From assembly GCA_029582265.1 (NCBI GenBank), contig CM055828.1, positions 35,127,263 through 35,191,262 of the forward strand: a stretch of DNA of 64,000 nucleotides. Reading direction: 5' to 3'. This document shows, piece after piece, positions 14,501-23,216 of this stretch. The number at the start of each line of letters is the position of its first letter. Within the stretch, counting starts at the first letter, position 1. The position numbers were made by a program, and so were the translations under genes. Under the pieces are notes generated by a model. The model was not told where the DNA came from. It made no database searches and saw only the letters and a list, made by a program, of their open reading frames with translations. The DNA is from Zoroaster sp. YZ-2022 (taxonomy: Eukaryota > Echinodermata > Asteroidea > Forcipulatida > Zoroasteridae).

Positions 14501-15253
14501 AGTTATGGTGTTCGATTTTGGAAGATTGTGGAGAGTTGTTTTTATACTGGTTGCTGGAATGCCATTAGCTGATGTGTTGTACATTTTGACACTTCTTATT
14601 GGTGGGTTGTCTAGAGTTGTTGTATGGACGGAGCTAGGGATATGTTTCAAAGGCAGGCCATGATCTGAACGAACGACCATTTTGACATTTTCTATGCAAC
14701 CTGTATTTGACAGACTGATCGAATGGAAGGTCCCAGCTGTTTCTGTTGCGAGGCTGGAAAGAAAGTCACAAGCAGGAACATCAGCAATGCCTCCCGCTAA
14801 GTAAACTGCATGCACGGGACGACCGTCACTCGCAACTGCAACGTGTTGCAGAATCTCATCCGGCATTTGATCTGGAAGCCCGTCAGTCACTAGGAACACG
14901 GCTTCGCATGCTGGGTCGGCAAATCCTGCCAAAAGAGCATCCAGCATGTTTGTTCCAGTCTTGCAGCCTAGCTTTTTTACCCATTCCCAGGCCACAGTGA
15001 CGGTCTGTGGGGTACACTTCACCATGCGGTCCGCCCATGGGATCACCTCCGAAGAGAATTCCATGACGTTGAACATTGTTCCTTTCTGCTTGAAGGCACG
15101 TGCTAAGAGAACCTCAATCAAATGCTCCTTAACAATGTTTAGATAAGGGTACATGCTCCCAGATGTGTCTAGAAGAAAAGTAATACTTTTCTCCTCAAGA
15201 TCACCAAATATTGTTGGCATCCCTTTGGGTCGAAGAACTGCAACATCTGCCAT
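2538..15253 (-). CDS. VWA + DUF4537 domain, coiled-coil protein (VWA3B / C11orf16-like), 7 exons, complete
   Basis: Exons in coding order: 15253-14189, 13561-13339, 11600-10334, 9228-9139, 7218-6085, 3809-3560, 2762-2538. All introns are GT-AG, and the total of 4254 nt gives 1417 aa plus TGA. Residues 24-200 form a von Willebrand A domain with an intact MIDAS: D29-S31-S33 in DTSGSM, the TGTN threonine, and D124 in VTDG. Residues about 335-475 match the Tudor-like DUF4537 module shared with vertebrate VWA3B and C11orf16 (LARRDKDGYY, LVEFDKEP, GDKVLAP, YAPGTVLEG, VSFFDGK). Next comes a long acidic/serine-rich linker with two similar 'KSDRAHLEWI' segments. The C-terminus (852-881 and 1260-1417) is Arg/Glu/Gln-rich and predicted coiled coil. 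Exon 5 (378 codons) is low-complexity and phase-symmetric. Exon 6 uses the distal acceptor at 3810-3811; the nearer acceptor at 3799-3800 would break the frame. Function is unknown. The start is the only Met before the VWA domain, divergent to NDUFB2. Confidence 0.88.
2911..3162. mobile_element. TTAA-bounded MITE, family A (TIR ccagttcgcgtcgg), copy 1
   Basis: This 252-bp element starts TTAACCAGTTCGCGTCGG and ends CCGACGCGAACTGGTTAA. That gives perfect inverted termini flanked by TTAA, the piggyBac-type target. Further copies lie at 7890-8140, 20008-20632 and 53592-53844. It sits in the last intron of the VWA gene and codes for nothing convincing. Confidence 0.88.
7890..8140. mobile_element. 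TTAA-bounded MITE, family A, copy 2 (reverse orientation)
   Basis: This 251-bp copy has the same termini as the element at 2911 but opposite orientation (TTAACCAGTTCGCGTCGGGA at the left). It lies in the VWA gene intron between the 90-nt and 1134-nt exons. Confidence 0.88.
8461..8843. mobile_element. MITE family C (TIR aaagtctccggtttctggtc), copy 1
   Basis: Both ends carry inverted copies of a G/C run followed by aaagtctccggtttctggtc (right end: gaccagaaaccgtagact). The other copies are at 38712-39076 (inverted), 54761-55050 and 59330-59690. Inside is an open frame (plus strand, 8532-8795, 87 codons) that is frameshifted in the copy at 38712. I do not recognise it and regard it as probably non-coding. 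Confidence 0.75.
9608..9876. mobile_element. TTAA-bounded MITE, family B2 (taaccca... / ...ggttagggttaa)
   Basis: This 269-bp element is bounded by TTAA, with left end TTAACCCAACCACCCC and right end CGGTTAGGGTTAA. Diverged copies lie at about 52106-52275 (same orientation) and 45275-45425 (inverted); both keep the 'ttcagcactgttg' and 'ggccataagtgctgaa' blocks. Confidence 0.75.
10138..10196. repeat. Tandem duplication, about 33 bp x 2
   Basis: The segment tattggaggtttaactgg and its continuation ttagtttaactgg occurs twice back to back, just upstream of the donor of the large DUF4537 exon. It looks like recent slippage or duplication. Confidence 0.7.
12618..13078. mobile_element. MITE family D, full copy with 9-bp target duplication
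   Basis: The element is about 461 bp. The left end, gaatgtcgtatccggccgcc, is mirrored at the right by ggcggccagatgcgacattc. Identical 9-mers GTCAATGTG flank it at 12609-12617 and 13079-13087, as expected for a target-site duplication. Nine bp is typical of Mutator-like elements, but no transposase is present to confirm that. Other copies: 16431-18257 (split by an insertion), 34941-35300, and a fragment near 18855-18965. Confidence 0.85.
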
Positions 15254-16183
15254 GATGACTTAGGTTACAGACTTACATCCTTTTTTTTTCACAAACCAAC
15301 AAATTGATGATTAAATGTTGTTCTCTCAGTCTGCATGAAATCAAAATTTCATTTTACTCCAAAATCTGAATATTAATTATGTGCAGGTTGATCCTGATAA
15401 CATAATGCATGCATTTTGAACATCGTCGATCAGTGGTGAACTTCACAAACAAAATCTTTTCAGTCAAATTTCCACAAAACGAACCGGGAACAACTGACAA
15501 AACTCCTCAAAAGTTAGTAAATTAACTTTGGTCCTTAATAATCGTAATCTATATCTTTATAACTCGATTAAAAGTCAAGTTAATGAAAACGGTGCACTTC
15601 TTTAGAACATGTGTAAAAAGCAAGATCAGTCAAGCGAGTAATGTAATTTCGGTGACTAAATATTTTGATTGCCGTTGCCATGGGCCAGCTGCACGATCCG
15701 AAAGCATCGAACAGATTAAATAAGTCTGGCATCCAGTTTCATCGTGCAAATGATTCTTGAATGAATTTTCTTTAGCGAGTGAGATATATACCAGACTTGT
15801 GAAACTCTAACTAAGGCCGCGCCACCTAAGTTGTTGAATAAATTTAATTGAGGCATAATTGCGCCAGTTTATTTTATATCAAAACGTAGATTGGAAGAGT
15901 ATACATTTAACAGCTGTTCAGAAACTATGTTGTAATCTTTGAATATAGCATATTTTGTTTTTAAGAAGTTACCAAATATTTTCTTTTCCTAAATATCCTA
16001 TTTCTAGTAAAGTTGTTAATGCAAACAACCACTATCCTGAGTGGCCTCATTATGCCCGCGGTAGATATCTTATCGAAAACGAGGTTACCGGTCAAAGGTC
16101 GAAGCCTTTGCCCTGGGTAGCTCAGGTTTTTTTCCTCGCAGTTTTTCGGTTACTCAGGAGCCGGTTTTCAATAATAAGAAAAG
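15254..16183. promoter_or_regulatory. Shared divergent promoter region, VWA gene (-) and NDUFB2 (+)
   Basis: The two start codons face away from each other across 930 bp, so transcription of both genes must begin here or in unseen 5' exons. CpG-containing segments (about 15650-15700, 15820-15835 and 16050-16100) are the likeliest core elements. I see no TATA box that I would stand behind. Confidence 0.4.
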
Positions 16184-19170
16184 ATGCTAGGTCTTTTGAG
16201 ATTACGACCATCATTTGGATCGTTAAGATTAAGAGGTCTGCTTCGAACTGTGCCAAACAGGGGGCAGTAAGTATAACAAGATCCACGCGTTTCTGTGTTT
16301 TATTTCTGCGCGCTGCGTACGTATACCATGTATACGTGGGTCTATGGTGTGTACAAATTACAATACTCGTTAACACAGACTTGCCCAGTTTTCGGACGAC
16401 TCTTATTTTCGAGAAAAAAAATAAACAGGGTAGAATGTCGTATCCGACCGCCACTTTTTCTCATTAAATATAACCAATAATGTAATCTTACTTACCTAGT
16501 AAGGTGGAGAACATATGGATGATGATGGACATATATCGTCCATGTACGTAATTCGCCGCACTCGTGAAATGACGCACCTACTTTTGGCTTTGCATTTCTC
16601 GGAAAACTTACAAAATTATGTCGTATTACTGGTTGCATAAACTTATCTAAGTCGTGCTTGTTACAGAAATAAAAATTATAGTGAAATTGTATGATTTACT
16701 GGAAAGTTAGTGCTTGTGAAAGTGGAAAAAGTTGTTTAACCACTGATTTTACTAGATACAAATAGTAAGACTAAGAGATTTACATGACCTAATTTTTTTT
16801 TCACGAACATCTGTGATTTTATTGTTCTATGCCGTCAACAAGCTGTTGTCTGTGGAAACCAAAATATATGAATGCTTTGTATTTGCAATGATTTTTTAAA
16901 GAAATACTGATCCTCAAATTGGACACATTCCTTATAGAAGAAGCGAACGAAGACTACTTAATTCGTTGGTGTTTATTTCGACAGTAGTGGAAAATTATTG
17001 AGAAAATGAAACATTAATATCATGGTTATGAAAAGAAATCTTTTATTTGACAAAATGTTAACAGCATTTTTACACATTTCAAAGTTTTAACCCTAACCCT
17101 CCAGGGTATTTTGGCTAGAAACCCTGCCAGACGCATCAGATTGCATCGTTTGTCAAAGTGACTTGGCTGCCCAGTGCAGCAAGATCCATCTGGTCACAAA
17201 TCTCAAGGCCGAACTGCCTCAGAGTCTGTGGTCACCAAACGCAGCAGGATACAACTCTGGCATTGTTCAATGGGACCAGCTCTCAATAGCCTCAGACTTG
17301 GCTGCTTATGCACTGGTGTTGACAGCCGAATGCATCAAAGTGCACCAGACGTTTCCACCTGATGCACTGTGCTGCGTCTGGCAGGGTTAGGGTTAAAGTA
17401 CTTTTTGCAAAAATTTTAACCACCTTCCATTTTGTTGGTCTTTCAAGAATATTGATTAAAAGTTTTGAGAGCTTCTCCAAATTATACCATTTTATTTTAA
17501 AAATCGAAAGCAATATTTTTATTTTACAACCATCTGGAATAAGATGAAACATGATTCAACTGTTTTTCTTCTTGGGTACATTTTCTGTGCCCCCATGAAC
17601 TTTAACAGTTTGGGGGTGAGTCATTATACCAACATCAATTTTCTGATGACTACAATTCTGTGCGTCTCAAAAAAACGGCGCTCAAGACGTCCACGCGTAT
17701 GATCATGCATTGAAATTCCGCATTTTACAAGAGAATCCTTCACTGAAACAAACTGAAACACCAAACTGCTAATTTCATTTGTAAGTTACCGTCCAGTTGA
17801 TTATATAACCTTAGGTGCGTCATTTAGGGTAAATTGAGGATATAGCCTAGGCCTACCTGTAGGCCAGGTTGCCTGGGGCCTAGCCCTAGGCTGCTAGGGG
17901 CCTACTTCAAATTATTCCGGGATAGGGGGCCTATCTATTTCATGAAAAATCAGGCATTTTTGGTATAGGCCTACGATGACTTCTTCAGTCATGTCAGTCT
18001 GATCTTGTCAACTCTCCCATAAGTGATCAACACAGTCATTGTACATGGGCAGTGCAGTGACAACTATAACTAAGTATAACGTTAATAGGATCTTTCTATT
18101 TTCTGAAGGGGAGGATTTTTTTAGAAGGGAAATCAAGTCTGAAAACCATCAAGGCATCATAAAAGTGGATTTTAAAGATAGTTTTCACTTTCTGTACCTC
18201 CAAAAATTGATAGAATCATTATTTAACCCTTAAAAAGTGGCAGTTGGATACGAATTTAGTGAGTTATTTGGTTATCGCTAGTAATGTTAATAGTTATAAT
18301 AATAAGCCTATGTGGGCCAGCATTGGTTTCGATAGTTCAAGCATAGTAGGCCTAACGTTATGTTATGGCTATCCCTGGCTATGCCAGCCCTGGTGAAATA
18401 CAAGTTATTTTGTTTGTTAACATTAATGAGAATAGCAATAATTAATTACATACATACTCTTACCCTTTAACCTTTACAGTGGTGTGGTTTACCGAGGAGC
18501 TATACAGCCCAGTAGAAAGCAGTACTGGAAAGGAGAGATAATATGTGGTGCTATGTGGTTCTGGATCATGTGGAGGTTTTATCATGAACCTCAAGACGTT
18601 CTGGTAAGCATTCACCAATAACAACCCCAAACTGTCAAACTCATCAAACTCAAATGGCTGGTTGTTGTATTATGATGAACAGAGGACTATATTATAGGGC
18701 TGTGCGTTTTCGGATATTTTTGGAACTGGATACCCGAAATCAGGAAACTTTGGATACCCGGATACCCGTTTTAATTTTTGTTGAAAACATGCCTCCGGTG
18801 GTGTACAAATACATGTACTGTAAATGGAATTTTTTTGCAACCACTAAGTTGGTCACTAGATCAGACTGACATGACTGAGGAAGTCATTGTATACCAAAAA
18901 TGCCTGATTTTTCATGAAATAAATATCATGGAATAATTTGAAGTATATGTCCATCATCATCCATATTATGTGGGGGGGGGGGGGGGGGGGTTGCATAAAA
19001 TAAAATGTAAACATTTCAGGACTAGCAACAATTGCACATACTGCTTCATGAATAAAAAGCTCTGATTACTGTTTTCTTGTCTGGTTTATCTTCAGGGGCA
19101 CAACCCATGGCCAGATGTGTCTAAGTGGACAGATGAAGAACTAGGCATCCCCCCAGATGATGAAGATTAA
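16184..19170 (+). CDS. NDUFB2: NADH dehydrogenase 1 beta subcomplex subunit 2 (complex I AGGG subunit), 3 exons, complete
   Basis: Exons are 16184-16266, 18480-18603 and 19096-19170 (83+124+75 = 282 nt, 93 aa). Introns are GTAAGT..ACAG and GTAAGC..TCAG. The protein is an accessory subunit of the membrane arm of mitochondrial complex I in the inner membrane. The N-terminus (MLGLLRLRPSFGSLRLRGLL) is Arg/Leu-rich with no acidic residues, a mitochondrial targeting sequence. The single hydrophobic segment is GAMWFWIMWRFYHEP, and the C-terminus KWTDEELGIPPDDED is nearly identical to the human end. Human NDUFB2 is 105 aa; the difference lies in the presequence. The 2.2-kb first intron carries nested transposon insertions; the second carries a G-homopolymer. 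Confidence 0.95.
16567..17825. mobile_element. Nested element with TIR aaatgacgcaccta
   Basis: The left terminus aaatgacgcaccta (16567-16580) is repeated inverted as taggtgcgtcattt (17812-17825). The 1.26-kb interior has no recognisable transposase and itself contains a TTAA-bounded element (17097-17396). It sits inside the split family D copy. Confidence 0.65.
17097..17396. mobile_element. TTAA-bounded MITE, family B3 (ttaaccctaaccct / agggttagggttaa)
   Basis: This 300-bp element has TTAA at both ends and inverted CCCTAACCCT-like termini. The second inner inverted block is ccctgccagacgca versus tgcgtctggcaggg. It is the innermost layer of a three-deep nest. Confidence 0.8.
18855..18990. repeat. 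Family D fragment followed by a G homopolymer
   Basis: Positions 18855-18965 match the central and right part of family D (ggtcact...catcatccat). The fragment ends in a run of about 18-20 G at 18971-18990, in NDUFB2 intron 2. The exact G length is unlikely to be reliable. Confidence 0.65.
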
Positions 19171-19657
19171 CAATGGATAAGGATTAGGTGAGAAAAACAG
19201 ACAAGATGGATTTTGTAATGTTTCATGTCAGCTGGAACTAGGGTTAAGGGGAAGGTACAACATTGGCAATTATTATCTATAAAGTTGGTAGTTGTATCAA
19301 CCATCCTGAGAAATGATTGTCTGAAATAAGGAATAGCAAAAGTCAAATTTACAAGTTGCCGTCTGGCAAATCTTTCTATAGCATAAAAAACATGCAACAA
19401 TTTGTTTTGTTCTCTAGAATATGGGTGTACATGTACTGCCTTTTGTATAAATCTGAAATCACTTTTTACAATTCACTATCCTGCAGATAATGTTATCATA
19501 GTAACTTTGTTCATGGACTGTGATAACCAGCTGCACTTGTCTAACCCATACATACATGTACATTGAAGACAAAAACAACTATTTTGAGAGGATTTAAAAC
19601 AAAATTGGATTTCTGTTTCAGAATTTGTATTTTCTGACCTTGCTGCAATCTCTTGTA

Positions 19658-20008
19658 AGCTTGGGTGATATCGATTTTTTTTTTCATCAACGATATATTG
19701 GCAAACATATATCGTGATTTTCGATAGTATCGCGATTATTTTTTCATTCATGCATGATAACCACAAGCATCACAATAAATCACAAATTCGTTTGCATAGC
19801 ATGTATGTACTGCTGAAGTAGTTTCTCACTTCCAAAAGCTGAAAAGACTGTCCTAATTTTGTTTCCATGGAATTTCTGAATTGACTCACAATATATTTTG
19901 TTAATCGCGATTTGTTGATATCTCGATAACTTAAAAAGGTTCTCGATATCATAATCAAATAAAAAAAGGTATTGCGATATTCGATATTATCGTGTTATCA
20001 CCCAAACT
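19658..20008. mobile_element. TA-bounded MITE, family E (TIR agcttgggtgata), copy 1
   Basis: The termini agcttgggtgatatcgat and tatcgtgttatcacccaaact are inverted and flanked by TA. The interior is rich in atatcg palindromes. A second, inverted copy is at 30158-30572. The right end abuts the TTAA element at 20008, sharing the TTA bases. Confidence 0.75.
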
Positions 20009-20632
20009 TAACCAGTTCGATTCGGAGGCCGTGTATACACGCAATTTTTTTTTGTACAGCGGATCGGAGAGCGTCTAAACACGCATTCTGATTTTTGTGT
20101 GTGTTACCGGGAGACTTGTCAACACGCCACACGTGGCGTGCCGTCGTGTATACACGCAATCGTTTCTCGGAGTCCATGGGGTCACAGTTCGGTGGCCCCG
20201 GACAAAATGCACTGCAAACACTGAACGAGTTCACTCTTTTTATTGATTTTTGTCTAATCCCTTTATCCAAGACCTGTTCCTTTGACATACAAGCCAAGAA
20301 TTTGTAAAGACGGATTTAATCCATTGTTTACGAGGCCTTCGATCTCTCTCCAGGTATGCCGTCTTTTCGACCGGGCGCTGGTCACTAATAGGCCGTTGCT
20401 TCAGAGGTTGCCAACAGTCTAATTGTGCTGAACAAACACAACCGTAATTAAAAAACTAGCCATTTAATTCTCGAAATGTCAATGAGTAAAGGTGTTTATT
20501 TGGGTGTCCGAACTTAGTTTTATTGACAAAAAAAATTATTAATGGCTAGAAATTTTTTCAGATTTTTCACTGAAAATAAACCCGCACAGGGGACCGGAAA
20601 AAAAATAAATATTCCCGACGTCAACTGGTTAA
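20008..20632. mobile_element. TTAA-bounded MITE, family A, long copy 3
   Basis: This 625-bp element keeps family A termini (TTAACCAGTTCGATTCGGAG left, CCCGACGTCAACTGGTTAA right), but its interior is much longer than the ~252-bp copies and largely unrelated to them. It is inserted directly at the end of the family E element. Confidence 0.75.
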
Positions 20633-21162
20633 TCCCTTGTAACATTTAATTTTGTTTGTGTGGGTGTATTGCAGGTAGAACCCATGTTTTTAAGCAGACA
20701 CCATCCCCAGGGATCTTCATGTGCCTCGGGCTGCAGAGTACACCACTTCATTCAAACTACATAATCAATATGGCCGTCATCATTCCAACAACATAACTGG
20801 ATATAGACCACGGAAGACTAGTTATCAACCTGTGTATTGGCCAAACAGCATTATGGAATGTCAGAACTGTGTTCCTGTCATCTAATGCTAGCATGTGTGA
20901 TGCTAAGCTTACAAACCATAAATTTGCCATTACTATACATCGGTCATATCCGCTACTGTGACTGGACAAAGCAGGTACCTTCTCAGTGGGGGAAATCCTG
21001 ATTGTAGGCACCTATTTGAAACGTTTCTGTGGTTTCTTTTGAGTATCACTGGTTTGTAAGATTTGGGCCAGAGTCCCAACCCACCCTAAGTAGTGCTGAA
21101 AACTCAGACCTGCATACAAGCCAAACATGTGACCAACATAGCAACAGTAGTCATGGAAAGGC

Positions 21163-21360
21163 TTAACCCCAATCCCTAGGCCCACTTGCTTACACATAAC
21201 CTGAATCCTCCAAAATCCTTCAGTAGTAAAGCAAGCGCATGGCAATAAACAGTGACCTTGCAATCACTACAACAAACATGGAAAGGCAAGTATGCTTAAT
21301 AACCTCAATCCTCAAAAATCCTTCACTTTAGCAAAGAGGATTTTGGAAGGTTAGGGTTAA
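21163..21360. mobile_element. TTAA-bounded MITE, family B1 (short copy)
   Basis: This 198-bp element starts TTAACCCCAATCCCTAGG and ends GGAAGGTTAGGGTTAA. It shares the 'cacttgcttacacataacctgaatcctcc' region with longer B1 copies at 31041-31545, 33790-34320 and 39573-39920. Confidence 0.75.
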
Positions 21361-22292
21361 TTAACCCTATTGGTTAATCTGTGGTGTATTCTCCCAAAGA
21401 CAAACTCGTCAGAACATCACGTTAAACCCATGGCTTCTTTTCAGAACCTCACAACTCGGAATGTTTCTTTCATTCACTAGATGTCACCACAAGTTTACAA
21501 TGTACCTCAAATGAGAAAACTTAAAGTGCAAAGATTCATCTTACGGCAATTACTGGTCTTATCTTATAATGCTACACACAATTCAAGATTTACTCTTTCA
21601 ATGTGATCAATGTTTTTGAAAGAAATTGTTCTTGACATACATGTAACAATTCAAAGCTGCATTGTGGGCGTGCTTGCAATAAACAGCTGAGATAACACAA
21701 TTTTCATGAAATCAAGCCCACAGTAATGTGTTATTGCTACACATGACACACACTGGACAAACTATGGACATGCTATGCAGTGTAAGTTCAGTTTGTTTAA
21801 TAGACAAGCTTAACAGTCATTTGGCCTGACATGATGAAATTGCAAAACTTATTGCATTTGTTTTAAATAGTTTTACATTTTACTATTAAATTGGCAAGTT
21901 TGTGAGGCATGGCAATAATTACTAGATATCGTGTTGGTGATTTTTCTTCAATGAAAATAACGGAATGATTAATTTAAATAAGAGTGCATGCTGTGAGGAA
22001 TTTGTACATAGATAAATAAAATGATTGTGAATTGATAAATGCTGTGTTACATTGGTCTTCACTTGGACATGACTACATGCAAGTATTTATTCTTGCAAAA
22101 CATTTAACGCAATGCAGTAATACTATAAGCACAGTTCAAATACATGTTTTTAGATCACTGCTGATTGATAGTGGTCAGGTTGAGCATACTTATTTCAGAC
22201 ATGCAACTGACCAAACCCATATGGTGTGGCATGGCCCCGGAAAATGTTTGCATTCTAGATGCTCTGTGGTGCATTCATGTTTTAAGGGAAAC

Positions 22293-22808
22293 TTAACCCT
22301 CTCAGTACCGAATTGTTTGACCACTCAAGCGTGAAGCACACATTCTTACACAACAGAAAGCTTGTGTTCAAAGGCCAATTTTACAAACTCTATTATCACC
22401 TTGAAGATATCGTTTTACAGCAAAATAAATAATAAAAAAATATCTTACTTATTGAATTCCCTTTCATAAAATCCAAAAAACATTAAGATCGGTCAATAAA
22501 TGTCCAAGTTCTCGGTCTTTGTTTCCTCAGTGTGATCTGTAAACTCAAACACTTTTTTGTACACAAACACATGGCGCTCCGTAGGTGTTTGGCATTTCGG
22601 ATCTTTCCACTCCAGTTTGAAGGGATTGCATAATAGCAACCTTATTTTATTTCACCATCAATGGAAAGATCCGATCTTGCTCTTTCCAACCATTGTAAGC
22701 TTGGGTATGGAGGGTGAACATGGACAAAACTACAGCTTTATAACAAATGGCCTTTGTGCTCAGGCTTGAGTGCTTTTTTGTGTGAAAGCTTGGTAAGGAA
22801 AGGGTTAA
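22293..22808. mobile_element. TTAA-bounded MITE, family F
   Basis: This 516-bp element runs from TTAACCCTCTCAGTACC to GTAAGGAAAGGGTTAA. An internal inverted pair (gatctttccactcc and the segment near 22660) supports a foldback form. It has split an older repeat unit whose halves lie on either side. Confidence 0.65.
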
Positions 22809-23090
22809 ACAAAAATATATATATAAAACAAACTCTAAAAATCTGTGGATCCCCAGAAGAGTTCTATGCCTTATATTTGCAATTTCTCTTTGAAACCCAT
22901 ACGGTGTGGGATGGCCCTGAAAAACGTTTGCATTCTAGATGCTCGGTGGTGCATTCCCAGGCATGTTTTAAGGTAAAACAAACAAAAATATATAAAAATA
23001 AACTCTAAAACTCTGTGGATCCCCAGAAGAGTTCTATGCCTTGTATTCGCAGTTGATGTGCAATTTCTCTCTGAGATCATTGGCTTTCGG
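22809..23090. repeat. Two direct copies of a 100-175 bp unit
   Basis: The segment from 'aaactctaaaa' through 'ctctgtggatccccagaagagttctatgcctt' occurs at about 22830 and 23000. The neighbouring 'gtttgcattctagatgctc.gtggtgcattc' block occurs at about 22240 and 22928, and again near 4837. This is a dispersed repeat with local duplication. Confidence 0.6.
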
Positions 23091-23216
23091 TACACATGCC
23101 TAGAGTATTGTTAATTACACAATGGTCACTCTTAGTGTGACACTGGATACATTAGCACCACTAGAGGGCTTCGATGTGCACAGAGCACATACTTGACCAA
23201 ATGCACGACAATGTTC

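Larger units (their letters stand above)
16431..18257. mobile_element. MITE family D copy, split by a nested insertion
   Basis: The left part (16431-16545) and right part (about 17905-18257) together reproduce the family D element in the orientation opposite to 12618-13078. About 1.36 kb is inserted between the 'gatggacatat' and 'cttcaaattattcc' segments that adjoin in intact copies. It lies wholly inside NDUFB2 intron 1. Confidence 0.75.
19171..23216. other. Intergenic, NDUFB2 to PRDM4 3' ends (convergent)
   Basis: No gene is seen. Besides the elements listed separately, 20640-21160 and 21361-22290 are AT-rich and featureless, apart from short matches to the dispersed 'gggaaggtacaacattgg' repeat near 19250. 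The two flanking genes converge on this interval, so it must contain both 3' UTRs; I cannot place poly(A) sites with confidence. Confidence 0.5.

Noticed and set aside
17097..17396. Interstitial telomere repeat (ccctaa)n
   Set aside because: Only one or two units at each end, in inverted orientation and next to TTAA; these are element termini.
20757..21263. Two 83-84 codon minus-strand frames
   Set aside because: They overlap intergenic repeats with no homology or splice context.
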